Assembly: GCF_001653795.1 (NCBI RefSeq)
Contig: NZ_CP011514.1
Location: 3,738,279 to 3,802,278, forward strand
From: Mitsuaria sp. 7
GTDB lineage: Bacteria > Pseudomonadota > Gammaproteobacteria > Burkholderiales > Burkholderiaceae_C
Reading direction: 5' to 3'
DNA length: 64,000 nucleotides
In this document: positions 1-7,344 of the stretch, one piece after another
How the letters are laid out: each line of letters starts with the position of its first letter
Position numbering within the stretch: the first letter of the stretch is position 1
The notes under the pieces: model-generated
Told to the model about the DNA's origin: nothing
The model's database searches: none
What the model saw: the letters and a program-made list of their open reading frames with translations, nothing else
Made by a program: the position numbers and the translations under genes

Positions 1-1
1 C

Positions 2-880
2 GCCCGCATCGCGCGCCGGCTCGGCGACTGGGCCGCGCTGCAGGACGAACTGCGCGAACTCGGCCAGACGCTCAACAACAGCCGCCTGCCGCGTCTGGAA
101 CGCCGCCAGCTGCGCGCCCGCGTCGCCATCCTCGCGGCCTGGCACTGGTTCGGCAGCCTCGGCCAGGCGGCGCCGGCGCTGGACAAGCTCGACGAGGTCG
201 ATCCCGACGTGCTCGCCGCCGACTCCACGCTGCGCTGCGACCACGGCAACCTGCGCGGCATCGTGCTGCGCGACCTCGCCATCGCCCGCGGCGATGCGGC
301 GCTCGCGACACAGTCGCTGGCCAGCCTCGGCGACGCGCTGCGCAGCGCCTCGCTGGCAGGGCTGCCCGATGCGCTCCAGGTCTGCGCCGCCAACCTGTCC
401 AACGCGCTGGGCCGGCTCGTCGAAGCCGAGCTGCTGCCCGCGGATGGTCCCGGCATCGAAGACGCACTGCGTTGGCTGCTGCTCAGCGACGCGCTCTGCG
501 CGCGCTGGCAGCTCGGACGCAGCTCGCTGCTGAACACCATCTTCCTGCTCCGGCTGGCAGCGCTCGGACGTCTGGACTTCGCGGCGCTGCAGCGGCTGGC
601 CACCACGCAAGGCCTGCCCCTGCCGGCCACCTCCTTCGGCGACCTCGCGGCCCAGCGCTGGGCGTCCTGCCGGGCGCGCCAGTCGCAAATCCCCGCTGAC
701 CAGCGTTGCGCGTTCCTCCTGCTCTGGGCGCGCCACGCGCTCGATGAAGGCGATGCCTTCAGTGCCACCGACCTGGTGCGACAGGCCAGGCTGCAGGCGC
801 GCAAGCTGCGCGATGAAGAAGCGCGGCGGCGTTATCTCGACGAGGCCGACGCGTTGATGCCTCAGTCGCGGCGGGCGTGA
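2..880 (+). CDS. Unrecognised helical (TPR-like?) protein, 3' part only
   Basis: The reading frame is open from the first bases of the window to a TGA at 878-880, so this is the C-terminal part (about 290 residues) of a longer gene. The visible protein is almost entirely predicted helix, rich in Ala, Leu and Arg, with repeated A/L-rich helix pairs such as RARVAILAAWHWFGSLGQA and LRGIVLRDLAIARGDAALA. This resembles the tetratricopeptide-like C-terminal regions of large bacterial regulators or ATPases, but no diagnostic motif is visible and I do not assign a function. The gene ends intact, 61 bp before the insertion sequence, so the element did not disrupt it. Confidence 0.6.
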   Translation, partial: ARIARRLGDWAALQDELRELGQTLNNSRLPRLERRQLRARVAILAAWHWFGSLGQAAPALDKLDEVDPDVLAADSTLRCDHGNLRGIVLRDLAIARGDAALATQSLASLGDALRSASLAGLPDALQVCAANLSNALGRLVEAELLPADGPGIEDALRWLLLSDALCARWQLGRSSLLNTIFLLRLAALGRLDFAALQRLATTQGLPLPATSFGDLAAQRWASCRARQSQIPADQRCAFLLLWARHALDEGDAFSATDLVRQARLQARKLRDEEARRRYLDEADALMPQSRRA

Positions 881-941
881 AAGCCCCGAATACAGCGGAA
901 GGCCAAGCGCGGGCACTCCACGACGTGGGGGGCATCGCGTC

Positions 942-966
942 TGAAGTGCACCCCGAAGGTTGGACA
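942..966 (+). repeat. Left terminal inverted repeat of the IS
   Basis: The left end reads TGAAGTGCACCCCGAAGGTT and continues GGACA. It pairs with the right end at 2371-2395, with one extra base and a few mismatches. The outer flank is CGTC at 938-941. Confidence 0.85.
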
Positions 967-992
967 TCAATCCAACCGATGGGGTGTTTTTC

Positions 993-1541
993 ATGGCGAA
1001 GCACAGTGAGCGTCTGAAGCTCGAAGTTGTTCAGCGGTATCTATCGGGAGAGGCTGGCCACAGAGTCTTGGCCGCAGAGTACGGCGTGGCTCAGGAGCTG
1101 CTACGGCGCTGGATAGCGGCTTATCGCGTGCATGGAAAGGCGGGGCTGGAGGGCACCAGGCTTGGCAAGCGCTACAGCGCGGAGTTCAAGCTGGACTTGT
1201 TGCGCCGGGCCGAGTGCGAGAAGCTGTCCAACACCAAAGCGGCCATGCTGTTCGACGTGCGTGGGGGTGGTGCCGTGGTTGCCCTGTGGCGGCGCCAGTA
1301 CGATGAGGGTGGCCCGCAAGCGCTTCATCCCAAACCCCAGGGTCGCCCTCCGAAGAACATGCCAACGCCCAAGCCCACCCCAGTCGCGCCCGAGAAGACG
1401 GAAGACAAGCGCTCCTTGGAAGAGTTGCGCGAAGAAAACGAGCAATTGCGTACGGAGGTCGCCTACCTAAAAAAATTAGAGGCCTTGGTTCGAGCCAATC
1501 GGCAAGCTGCGCTGAAAGGGCGCAAGCCGTCCTCGAGCTGA
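993..1541 (+). CDS. IS3-family transposase OrfA
   Basis: 182 residues from the ATG at 993. OrfA provides DNA binding to the IS ends. Two helix-turn-helix segments are visible, one around residues 20-50 (LAAEYGVAQELLRRWIAAY) and one around residues 75-105 (NTKAAMLF...VVALWRRQY). A linker with PKPTP repeats follows, then a leucine-rich coiled coil (EELREENEQLRTEVAYLKKL). The two-HTH layout is typical of the IS150 subgroup. The frame appears intact; only its partner orfB is damaged. Confidence 0.9.
   Translation: MAKHSERLKLEVVQRYLSGEAGHRVLAAEYGVAQELLRRWIAAYRVHGKAGLEGTRLGKRYSAEFKLDLLRRAECEKLSNTKAAMLFDVRGGGAVVALWRRQYDEGGPQALHPKPQGRPPKNMPTPKPTPVAPEKTEDKRSLEELREENEQLRTEVAYLKKLEALVRANRQAALKGRKPSSS
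1469..1475 (+). other. Programmed -1 frameshift site (A7) of the IS
   Basis: The heptamer A AAA AAA lies in register with the orfA codons (CTA AAA AAA). A -1 slip here enters the frame of orfB, as in other IS3-family elements that make an OrfAB fusion. The site comes just after the leucine-zipper-like EELREENEQLRTEVAYLKK segment of OrfA, the usual place. Confidence 0.75.
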
Positions 1542-1552
1542 GGCCGCAGTTT

Positions 1553-2362
1553 TTGTTGCGTCGGCTTTTGCTGGCCGCATGTCTGCCGCGCAGCACGTTC
1601 TACTACCAGGCCGCGCAGCGGCAGGCCGGCGACAGGTACGCCGGCCTGAAGGCTGGCATTCGTGCTGTGTACGAGCGCCACAAGGGCCGCTATGGCTATC
1701 GCCGAATCACTGACGAACTCGGACGAAGCGGTCTGGCGGTCAACCACAAGACGGTGCAGCGCCTGATGCGGGATCTGGGCTTGAAGTCGCTGGTGCGTCC
1801 CAAGAAGTACCGTTCCTACCGCGGCGAAATGGCCACGATGCCCAACCTGCTCAACCGGCAGTTCACGGCTGAGCGGCCCAACGAGAAATGGGTGACCGAC
1901 GTGACCGAGTTCAATGTCCGAGGAGACAAGCTGTACCTGTCGCCCGTGATGGACCTGTTCAACGGAGAGATCGTGGCCTACTAGATGAACGAGCGTGCGC
2001 TCTTCCCACTGGTGGGAAACATGCTCAAGAAGGCGCTATCGCGGCTCATGGCCCACGAAGCTCCGATGCTGCACTCGGACCAGGGCTGGCAGTACCAGAT
2101 GCCGGGGTATCGACAGCAACTGGCCACGCGAGGCCTGACTCAGAGCATGTCCCGTCGGGGAAACTGCCTGGACAACGCGGCAATGGAGAGCTTCTTCGGA
2201 ACGCTGAAATCGGAGTTCTTCCGGCTCAACAAGTTCGACAGCGTCGAGCAGCTACGACATGGGCTGCACCGCTACATCCACTACTACAACCACCACCGCA
2301 TCAAGCTCAAGCTGAAAGGCCTGAGCCCGGTGGCGTACCGAGCTCAGGCCTTGGGGGCCTAG
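1553..2362 (+). pseudogene. IS3-family transposase OrfB (DDE integrase), nonsense-mutated
   Basis: One continuous reading frame apart from a TAG at 1982-1984, splitting it into an N part (1553-1984) and a C part (1985-2362). The N part has the HTH_21-like start (RSTFYYQ) and the first catalytic Asp in KWVTDVTEF. The C part has the second Asp in LHSDQGWQY and the Glu in DNAAMESFFGTLKSE. The stop falls right after GEIVAY, where the family usually has a polar residue such as Gln, so a single CAG-to-TAG change is the simplest cause. An ATG directly after the stop could allow reinitiation, but the two halves would then be separate peptides. The TTG at 1553 is only a formal start, since the family translates OrfB by frameshift from OrfA. 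Confidence 0.9.
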
Positions 2363-2370
2363 CTTCCTAC

Positions 2371-2395
2371 TGTCCAACTTCTTGGGGTCACTTCA
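2371..2395 (-). repeat. Right terminal inverted repeat of the IS
   Basis: Read on the minus strand it begins TGAAGTGACCCCAAGAAGTT and continues GGACA, matching the left repeat. The duplicated target CGTC follows at 2396-2399. Confidence 0.88.
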
Positions 2396-2540
2396 CGTCC
2401 GCGAACCCCCCACATCATTCCGGCCCCACCCGCACTCGCTGGGATCGGGCCTTGGCGGAACAGGCGTAACGGCACTTCGACGATCTCTTGCGGGAGGGAC
2501 TTCGCACACTGGCGACATCCCTCAACGACAGGAGACTGCC

Positions 2541-3383
2541 ATGTCCTTTCCCCGCCTGATGGCGAGCGCGCTGCTCGCCTGCCTCGCCCTCACCGCCTGC
2601 CGCGCCTCGATCGCGCAGACCACGCCCGCCGATCAGCGCGAGCGCTGGGAGACCCGACCCGAACTGCAACGCCATTTCACCGGGCTCGGCACGAAGGGCA
2701 CGCTCGTCGTGCTCGACACCCGCGCGCATCGCTGGATCGCGTCGGACAGCGTCCGCGCCTTCGAGGGCTTCCTGCCGGCGTCGACCTTCAAGATCCCGAT
2801 GTCGCTGATCGCGCTGGAGACCGGCGCCGCCGTCGACGAGACGCAGCCGTTCAAGTGGGACGGCACGCAGCGCCGCATCGAGGACTGGAACCGCGACCAG
2901 ACGCTGGCCTCGGCCTACAAGGTCTCGGCCGTATGGGTGTTCCAGTCGCTGGCGCGGCAGGTCGGCCAGCCGACGGTGCAGCAGTTCGTGCGCGACTTCC
3001 GCTACGGCAACGCCGTCGCCGGCCCGGTCGGCGACCGCTTCTGGCTCGACGGCGACCTGCGCATCTCGGCGGTAGGCCAGATCGAGTTCTTGCGCCGCGT
3101 GCATGACCGCGCGCTCCCGCTGTCCGACCGCACCTACGACATCGCCCGCAAGGTCCTGCTGCGCGACCAGGGTCCCGGCTGGCGCCTGTATGCCAAGACC
3201 GGCTGGGCCGACAGCACCAGACCCGGCCTGGGCTGGTTCGTCGGCTGGGCGGAGCAGGACCGCGACACGCGCCCCGTCTACTTCGCCCTCAACATGGACA
3301 TGACGGACCCGGCGCTCTCCCAGAAGCGGGTGGAGATCGTCCGCCAGGTGCTGAGCACGATGGGCGCGCTTGAAGAACGATGA
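2541..3383 (+). CDS. Class D (OXA-type) beta-lactamase, predicted lipoprotein
   Basis: 280 residues. Serine hydrolase that opens the beta-lactam ring in the periplasm. All class D motifs are present: STFK at residues 81-84 (catalytic Ser81, carbamylated Lys84), SAV at 129-131, YGN at 155-157 and KTG at 219-221, plus FWLDGDLRIS near 167. The signal sequence ends in LTAC, with Cys20 forming a plausible lipobox, so the enzyme may be membrane-anchored. The start ATG at 2541 follows an AGGAG about 6 bp upstream; the open frame further upstream runs into the IS and lacks a signal peptide. The right end of the IS lies 145 bp upstream. The neighbours are ordinary chromosomal genes, so this looks intrinsic. 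The substrate spectrum cannot be read from the sequence. Confidence 0.93.
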   Translation: MSFPRLMASALLACLALTACRASIAQTTPADQRERWETRPELQRHFTGLGTKGTLVVLDTRAHRWIASDSVRAFEGFLPASTFKIPMSLIALETGAAVDETQPFKWDGTQRRIEDWNRDQTLASAYKVSAVWVFQSLARQVGQPTVQQFVRDFRYGNAVAGPVGDRFWLDGDLRISAVGQIEFLRRVHDRALPLSDRTYDIARKVLLRDQGPGWRLYAKTGWADSTRPGLGWFVGWAEQDRDTRPVYFALNMDMTDPALSQKRVEIVRQVLSTMGALEER

Positions 3384-3426
3384 CCGATACTTCCGGATCG
3401 TCATGAATCATGGATTGGACGCCCCG

Positions 3427-3921
3427 ATGAAGTTCCGTTCCCTCGCCCGTCTGGCTGTTGTTCCCGCCCTGCTGCTGACCGCCGGGCTGTCCCAGGCCCA
3501 GGTCGTCGTCGCCGACGCCTGGGTGCGCGCAACGGTCCCGCAGCAGAAGGCGACTGGCGCCTTCATGCAGATCAAGTCGCCGACGGACGTGAAGCTGATC
3601 TCGATCAGCACGCCGGTCGCGGGCGTGGCCGAGGTGCATGAGATGGCGATGGACGGCGACGTGATGCGCATGCGGCCGGTGGCTGCTCTCGCAGTGCCGG
3701 CGGGCAAGCCGGTGGAACTGAAGCCGGGCGGGTATCACGTGATGCTGATGGACCTGAAGGGCCCGCTGAAGACCGGCGACGCGGTGCCGCTGACGCTGGT
3801 GTTCGAAGGCGCCGACAAGTCACGCTCGACCGTCACGGTCCAGGCCCCCGCAAGGACTGGCCCCGTCGTGTCGCCCGATGCCAAGGACCCGCACGCGGGT
3901 CACGGCGACCACAAGCATTGA
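3427..3921 (+). CDS. Copper chaperone PCu(A)C family protein
   Basis: 164 residues with a signal peptide (cleavage likely after LSQA, about residue 24). Periplasmic Cu(I) carrier of the family that delivers copper to the CuA site of cytochrome oxidase. The metal motif is visible: His71-x-Met73, Met80/Met82, then His104-x-Met106 in GYHVML. A His-rich tail (HAGHGDHKH) extends past the core and could bind extra metal. I prefer the ATG at 3427 because it begins a proper signal peptide; an in-frame ATG at 3370 would overlap the beta-lactamase gene and bury the signal sequence. The 43-bp spacing from the beta-lactamase gene suggests a shared transcript, although the functions appear unrelated. Confidence 0.9.
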   Translation: MKFRSLARLAVVPALLLTAGLSQAQVVVADAWVRATVPQQKATGAFMQIKSPTDVKLISISTPVAGVAEVHEMAMDGDVMRMRPVAALAVPAGKPVELKPGGYHVMLMDLKGPLKTGDAVPLTLVFEGADKSRSTVTVQAPARTGPVVSPDAKDPHAGHGDHKH

Positions 3922-3939
3922 GCGGATCCTCCAGGCGCG

Positions 3940-4875
3940 TCAGCGCCTGAGCCCCTCCGCCAGATGATCCACCAGCGCCTTCAGCCGTTGCGGCAGGAAG
4001 CGCTGGCTGGGCATCAACGCATGCAGCGGCATCGGCCGCCCGATCCAGTCCGGCAGCACCTCGACCAGCGCCCCGCTGGCGAGGCTGTCCCGGATGTCGA
4101 GGCAGCTCTTGTAGGTCAGGCCCCGTCCTTCGAGGGCCCACTGATGGGCGATGCCGCCGTCATCCGCCGTGCGGCGGCCCTGAACCGTGACGTCCACGGG
4201 CGCCGCCTGCATCGCATCGCGTCGCCAGAAGCGCCACTCGCGCTCCAGCCGGTCGCCGATCTTGAAGCGGATGCATTCGTGCTGCGTGAGTTCCCCGGGA
4301 TGGGACGGCCGGCCGTGCCGCTTCAGGTAGTCCGGTGACGCCACCAGCAGCCGGCGTCCGTCGTGGAGCTTGCGCGCCACCAGCCGCGAGTCGGCCAGCT
4401 CGCCGTACCGCAGGGCCAGGTCGACCTCGTCGCGCACGACGTCCTGGAGCGCGTCGCCGACGTTGAGCTGCAACTCGACGCCGGGATGCCGGTCGAGGAA
4501 GCTGTCCAGCAGCGGCAGCACGATGCGCCGCGTCAGGTCGCTCGACGCGCTGACCCGGATGCGACCGCGCAGCGCCGTCGCCCCGCGGCCTTTGGCGGCC
4601 GCCTCGTCGCCGCCCTCCGACACCAGCGCGAGGCCCTCGTCGAGCAGCTCCAGCGCGCGCTGTGCGTAGTCCCTCAGGCGCTCGCCCGCGGCGGTCAGCC
4701 GCAGCGCCCGGGTGCTGCGTTCGGCGAGCCGCACGCCCAGCCGCGCCTCCAGCTTCTTCAGCATCGCGCTAGCCGCCGCCGGCGTGATGCCCATCTCCCG
4801 AGACGCCGCCGTCAGGCTGCCGCCTCGCGCGCATTCGATCAGCAGACGCAGCTCCGCGGTGTTCTCGATGTCCAT
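3940..4875 (-). CDS. LysR-family transcriptional regulator
   Basis: 311 residues. The N-terminal winged helix (residues 1-60) contains GSLTAASREMGITPAAAS. A LysR substrate-binding domain follows from about residue 95 (RIRVSASSDLTRRIVLPLLD), with the usual family segments LALRYGEL and LVASPDYL. The start is taken at the ATG at 4875 (MDIENTAEL), the standard LysR N-terminus; an upstream ATG at 4902 would add nine Gly-rich residues and run into a palindrome. It is transcribed away from the dehydrogenase at 5040, so it probably controls that gene and itself from the shared 164-bp region. Confidence 0.92.
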   Translation of the reverse strand: MDIENTAELRLLIECARGGSLTAASREMGITPAAASAMLKKLEARLGVRLAERSTRALRLTAAGERLRDYAQRALELLDEGLALVSEGGDEAAAKGRGATALRGRIRVSASSDLTRRIVLPLLDSFLDRHPGVELQLNVGDALQDVVRDEVDLALRYGELADSRLVARKLHDGRRLLVASPDYLKRHGRPSHPGELTQHECIRFKIGDRLEREWRFWRRDAMQAAPVDVTVQGRRTADDGGIAHQWALEGRGLTYKSCLDIRDSLASGALVEVLPDWIGRPMPLHALMPSQRFLPQRLKALVDHLAEGLRR

Positions 4876-4897
4876 GGCCAGCCCTCCTCCGTCAATC

Positions 4898-4943
4898 TTC
4901 AATCCAGCGTTGAAACTGATAGCGATTCAATGCGCTTCATTGA
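4898..4943. promoter_or_regulatory. Two palindromes in the LysR/dehydrogenase divergent promoter
   Basis: TTCAA-N7-TTGAA lies at 4898-4914 and TCAATG-N5-CATTGA at 4927-4943, both perfect in their arms. Two dyads between a LysR gene and its divergent target are what would be expected of recognition and activation boxes. Neither is an exact T-N11-A, so assignment to this regulator is inference. Confidence 0.5.
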
Positions 4944-5039
4944 TTCTGCCGGAAGGTTCAACATTCGTTCCCACAGCATCCCGATACCTCCGTCTTCCCC
5001 CTCCCTTTCCATTCCATCCGAACCTCCAGGAGTCCCGCC

Positions 5040-6080
5040 ATGAAAGCCGTCGGCTACTTCAAGTCCCTGCCCATCACCGAAGCCGAATCGCTCATCGACC
5101 TCGATCTGCCCACGCCCGCCCCCGGTCCCAAGGACCTGCTGGTCGAGGTCACCGCGATCGCCGTCAATCCGGTCGACACCAAGATCCGCGTGCGCCGCGC
5201 CAGCGCCGACGGCACGACGCCGGTGATCCTCGGCTGGGACGCCGTCGGCACGGTGCGCGCGATCGGACCGGAGGTGAGCGGCTTCGCCGTCGGCGACCGC
5301 GTCTGGTACGCCGGCGACATCACGCGCCCCGGCAGCAACGCGCAGTTCCAGTGCGTCGACCATCGCATCGCCGCGCTGGCGCCGACCTCGCTCAGCGACG
5401 CCGAAGCCGCCGCGCTGCCGCTGACCGCCATCACCGCCTGGGAGCTGCTGTTCGACCGCCTGCAGGTGCAGCAGCAGCCGGAGCGGCCGGTCAGCCTGCT
5501 GGTCACCGGCGCGGCCGGCGGCGTGGGCTCGATCCTGGTCCAGCTGGCGCGCCGGTACGAGCACCTGACGGTCATCGGCACCAGCTCCGAGCCGGAGGGC
5601 GACGGCGGCAAGTGGCTGCACGCGCTGGGCGCCCACCACGTGATCAACCATCGCGAGCCGATCGCCCCGCAGATCGCCGCGCTGCAGAAGGCCGGCGTCC
5701 CGCCGCTGCGCTACGTCACCAGCCTGACCCACACGCCGCAGCACTTCCAGGGCTTCGTCGAGGCGCTGGAGCCGCAGGGCAAGCTGGCGATGATCGACGA
5801 CTTCGGCCCGAACGACCTGGACGTGATGGCGCTGAAGGGCAAGTCGCTGTCGCTGCACTGGGAACTGATGTTCACCCGCAGCATGCATGCGACGCACGAC
5901 ATCGCCGCGCAGGGGCGCCTGCTGGCCGAGGTCGCGGCGCTGGTCGACGCCGGCAAGATCCGCACGACGCTGTCCGACGTCGTCGGCCCGATCTCCGCCG
6001 GGTCCCTCAAGCGCGCCCACGCGCTGCAGGAGAGTCAGCGCCAACGCGGCAAGCTCGTGCTGCAGGGCTGGCCTGCCTGA
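5040..6080 (+). CDS. Zinc-independent medium-chain dehydrogenase (NADPH:quinone reductase/alcohol dehydrogenase-like)
   Basis: 346 residues. The GroES-like N-terminal domain (residues 1-125) includes AVNPVDTKIR and DAVGTV. A Rossmann domain follows with the glycine motif TGAAGGVG at 156-163. The Cys/His ligands of zinc-dependent alcohol dehydrogenases are absent, placing it with the quinone oxidoreductase/enoyl reductase branch (ZADH-like), which reduces quinones or activated double bonds with NADPH. It is divergent from the LysR gene, a common pairing in which the regulator senses an electrophile or quinone. The exact substrate is unknown. Confidence 0.88.
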   Translation: MKAVGYFKSLPITEAESLIDLDLPTPAPGPKDLLVEVTAIAVNPVDTKIRVRRASADGTTPVILGWDAVGTVRAIGPEVSGFAVGDRVWYAGDITRPGSNAQFQCVDHRIAALAPTSLSDAEAAALPLTAITAWELLFDRLQVQQQPERPVSLLVTGAAGGVGSILVQLARRYEHLTVIGTSSEPEGDGGKWLHALGAHHVINHREPIAPQIAALQKAGVPPLRYVTSLTHTPQHFQGFVEALEPQGKLAMIDDFGPNDLDVMALKGKSLSLHWELMFTRSMHATHDIAAQGRLLAEVAALVDAGKIRTTLSDVVGPISAGSLKRAHALQESQRQRGKLVLQGWPA

Positions 6081-6147
6081 GCTTCGTGCGCTGTACGGCT
6101 TGCGTTGCGCGCATGCCGCACTTCCTGTCACGACTGTGACGTCTTAC

Positions 6148-6171
6148 CGCCCCGGCCCGCCGGGGCGTTTT
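6148..6171 (+). terminator. Rho-independent terminator after the dehydrogenase
   Basis: A perfect 8-bp stem CGCCCCGG/CCGGGGCG with a CCCG loop (6148-6167), followed by TTTT. It ends the transcript of the gene at 5040-6080. Confidence 0.85.
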
Positions 6172-6315
6172 CATTCGTGGGGTCTCCCGGGAAAACCTCC
6201 AGTGCGCGCGCCCTCCGCGCAGGCGATACCTCGGCCTTGGACGCCACAACGCAGTCCCGGCGACAAATCAACAAGCGGCCCCCTACCCCGGCCACGAAGA
6301 AGAAGAGGGATCGTC

Positions 6316-7317
6316 ATGAACATCCGCAAGGTCCTGGCCGCCGTCGCGGGCGCCGCACTGCCGCCGGCGCTGTCGGCCGTCCTGCTGTGCGCCGCCGCGC
6401 CGGCCACCGCCGCCACCATCGGCGTCATCCTGCCGGGCAGTTATCCGAGCACGACACAGGCCGAGGAGCTCCAGCTCGGCATGACGCTCGCGCTCAAGAC
6501 CTGGCCCGGCGACGCCGCGCCCAAGCTGATCGTCAAGGACAGCGGCTGCGACGCCCGCAAGGCGCTCGCCATCTCCCAGGAATTCATCGCGGCCAAGGTG
6601 GACGTCGTGCTGGGCAACTGGTGCGAGATCAACGCCGGCGCCGATGCCCTGCGCGTCGCGGGCATCCCCTTCATCTCCAGCAACGCGGAGCGGATGAAGG
6701 ACCAGGACCTGCAGCTGCAGCTGGGCCGCATCGAGCTCAACACCGGCGAGAAGATCGCCGCCGACCTGCGTCGCCAGACCGGCCTGCGGATCAGCGCGCG
6801 GACCTCGTGCTGGATGGACTTCGACGCGACGCTGTCGGATCGTGTCGACGCCGTGCTGTGCCCGGTGCTGACGATCGACCGCGGCCGCTGGGACCAGGTG
6901 GCCAACACCTACGGCGCCGCGTTCCGCAAGCCGTTCACGGCTTCGGCCGCACGCGGTTATGCGGCGATGGAGGTGGCGCTGAACTACCTGCGCCGCGCCA
7001 AGGGCATGAAGCCCGCCGCGGCGCTGAAGGAAACCCTGTCCATGGCGACGCTGCTCGGCCCGGTGCCCGCGCTGGACGCGCCCGCGCCGACGACGGCGCT
7101 GCAGCTGGTCTTCAAGCACGAGCTGCCCAAGCTCAATCCGCAGCAATCGCAGACGCTGGACAAGCTGATCAAGACCAAGGGCTGCGGCTGCCCGGGCGGG
7201 ACGCTGCGCAACGGCTGCCCGCGCGATTCGGGACCGTGGGGCGAGCTGCCCTTCGTCGTGCGCGGCGGCGGCACGCCGGCCGCCTGCGCGAAACCGATCG
7301 GGGTGTTGGAGCTCTGA
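6316..7317 (+). CDS. Periplasmic binding protein, type I fold (ABC amino-acid-type receptor)
   Basis: 333 residues with a signal peptide of about 33 residues (ending ATAA). The mature start TIGVILPGSYPSTTQAEELQ and later segments (VDVVLGNWCEINAGADALRVAGIPFISSNAE) match the Peripla_BP_6/leucine-binding-protein fold. The substrate cleft would be periplasmic. No permease or ATPase gene is nearby, so it either serves a transporter elsewhere or acts as a sensor domain. The C-terminal part contains several Cys (KGCGCPGG, NGCPRD), unusual for this family and suggestive of disulfides. The ATG at 6316 begins the signal peptide. Confidence 0.7.
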   Translation: MNIRKVLAAVAGAALPPALSAVLLCAAAPATAATIGVILPGSYPSTTQAEELQLGMTLALKTWPGDAAPKLIVKDSGCDARKALAISQEFIAAKVDVVLGNWCEINAGADALRVAGIPFISSNAERMKDQDLQLQLGRIELNTGEKIAADLRRQTGLRISARTSCWMDFDATLSDRVDAVLCPVLTIDRGRWDQVANTYGAAFRKPFTASAARGYAAMEVALNYLRRAKGMKPAAALKETLSMATLLGPVPALDAPAPTTALQLVFKHELPKLNPQQSQTLDKLIKTKGCGCPGGTLRNGCPRDSGPWGELPFVVRGGGTPAACAKPIGVLEL

Positions 7318-7344
7318 TCGAAGCGCGCCTCGTGCGCGCCCGCA

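Larger units (their letters stand above)
942..2395 (+). mobile_element. IS3-family (IS150-like) insertion sequence, complete but inactivated
   Basis: A 1454-bp element bounded by imperfect terminal inverted repeats, both beginning TGAAGTG when read inwards. It is flanked by the 4-bp direct repeat CGTC (938-941 and 2396-2399), the expected target duplication. Inside are the two overlapping frames of the family, orfA (helix-turn-helix) and orfB (DDE integrase), joined by an A7 slippery run at 1469-1475. The orfB frame is cut by an in-frame TAG at 1982-1984, so a full-length OrfAB transposase should not be made. The intact target duplication shows it arrived by transposition and has not recombined since. 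Confidence 0.92.

Noticed and set aside
2383..2411. Hybrid promoter from the IS right end into the beta-lactamase gene
   Set aside because: TTGGGG is present but no -10-like hexamer follows at 16-18 bp.
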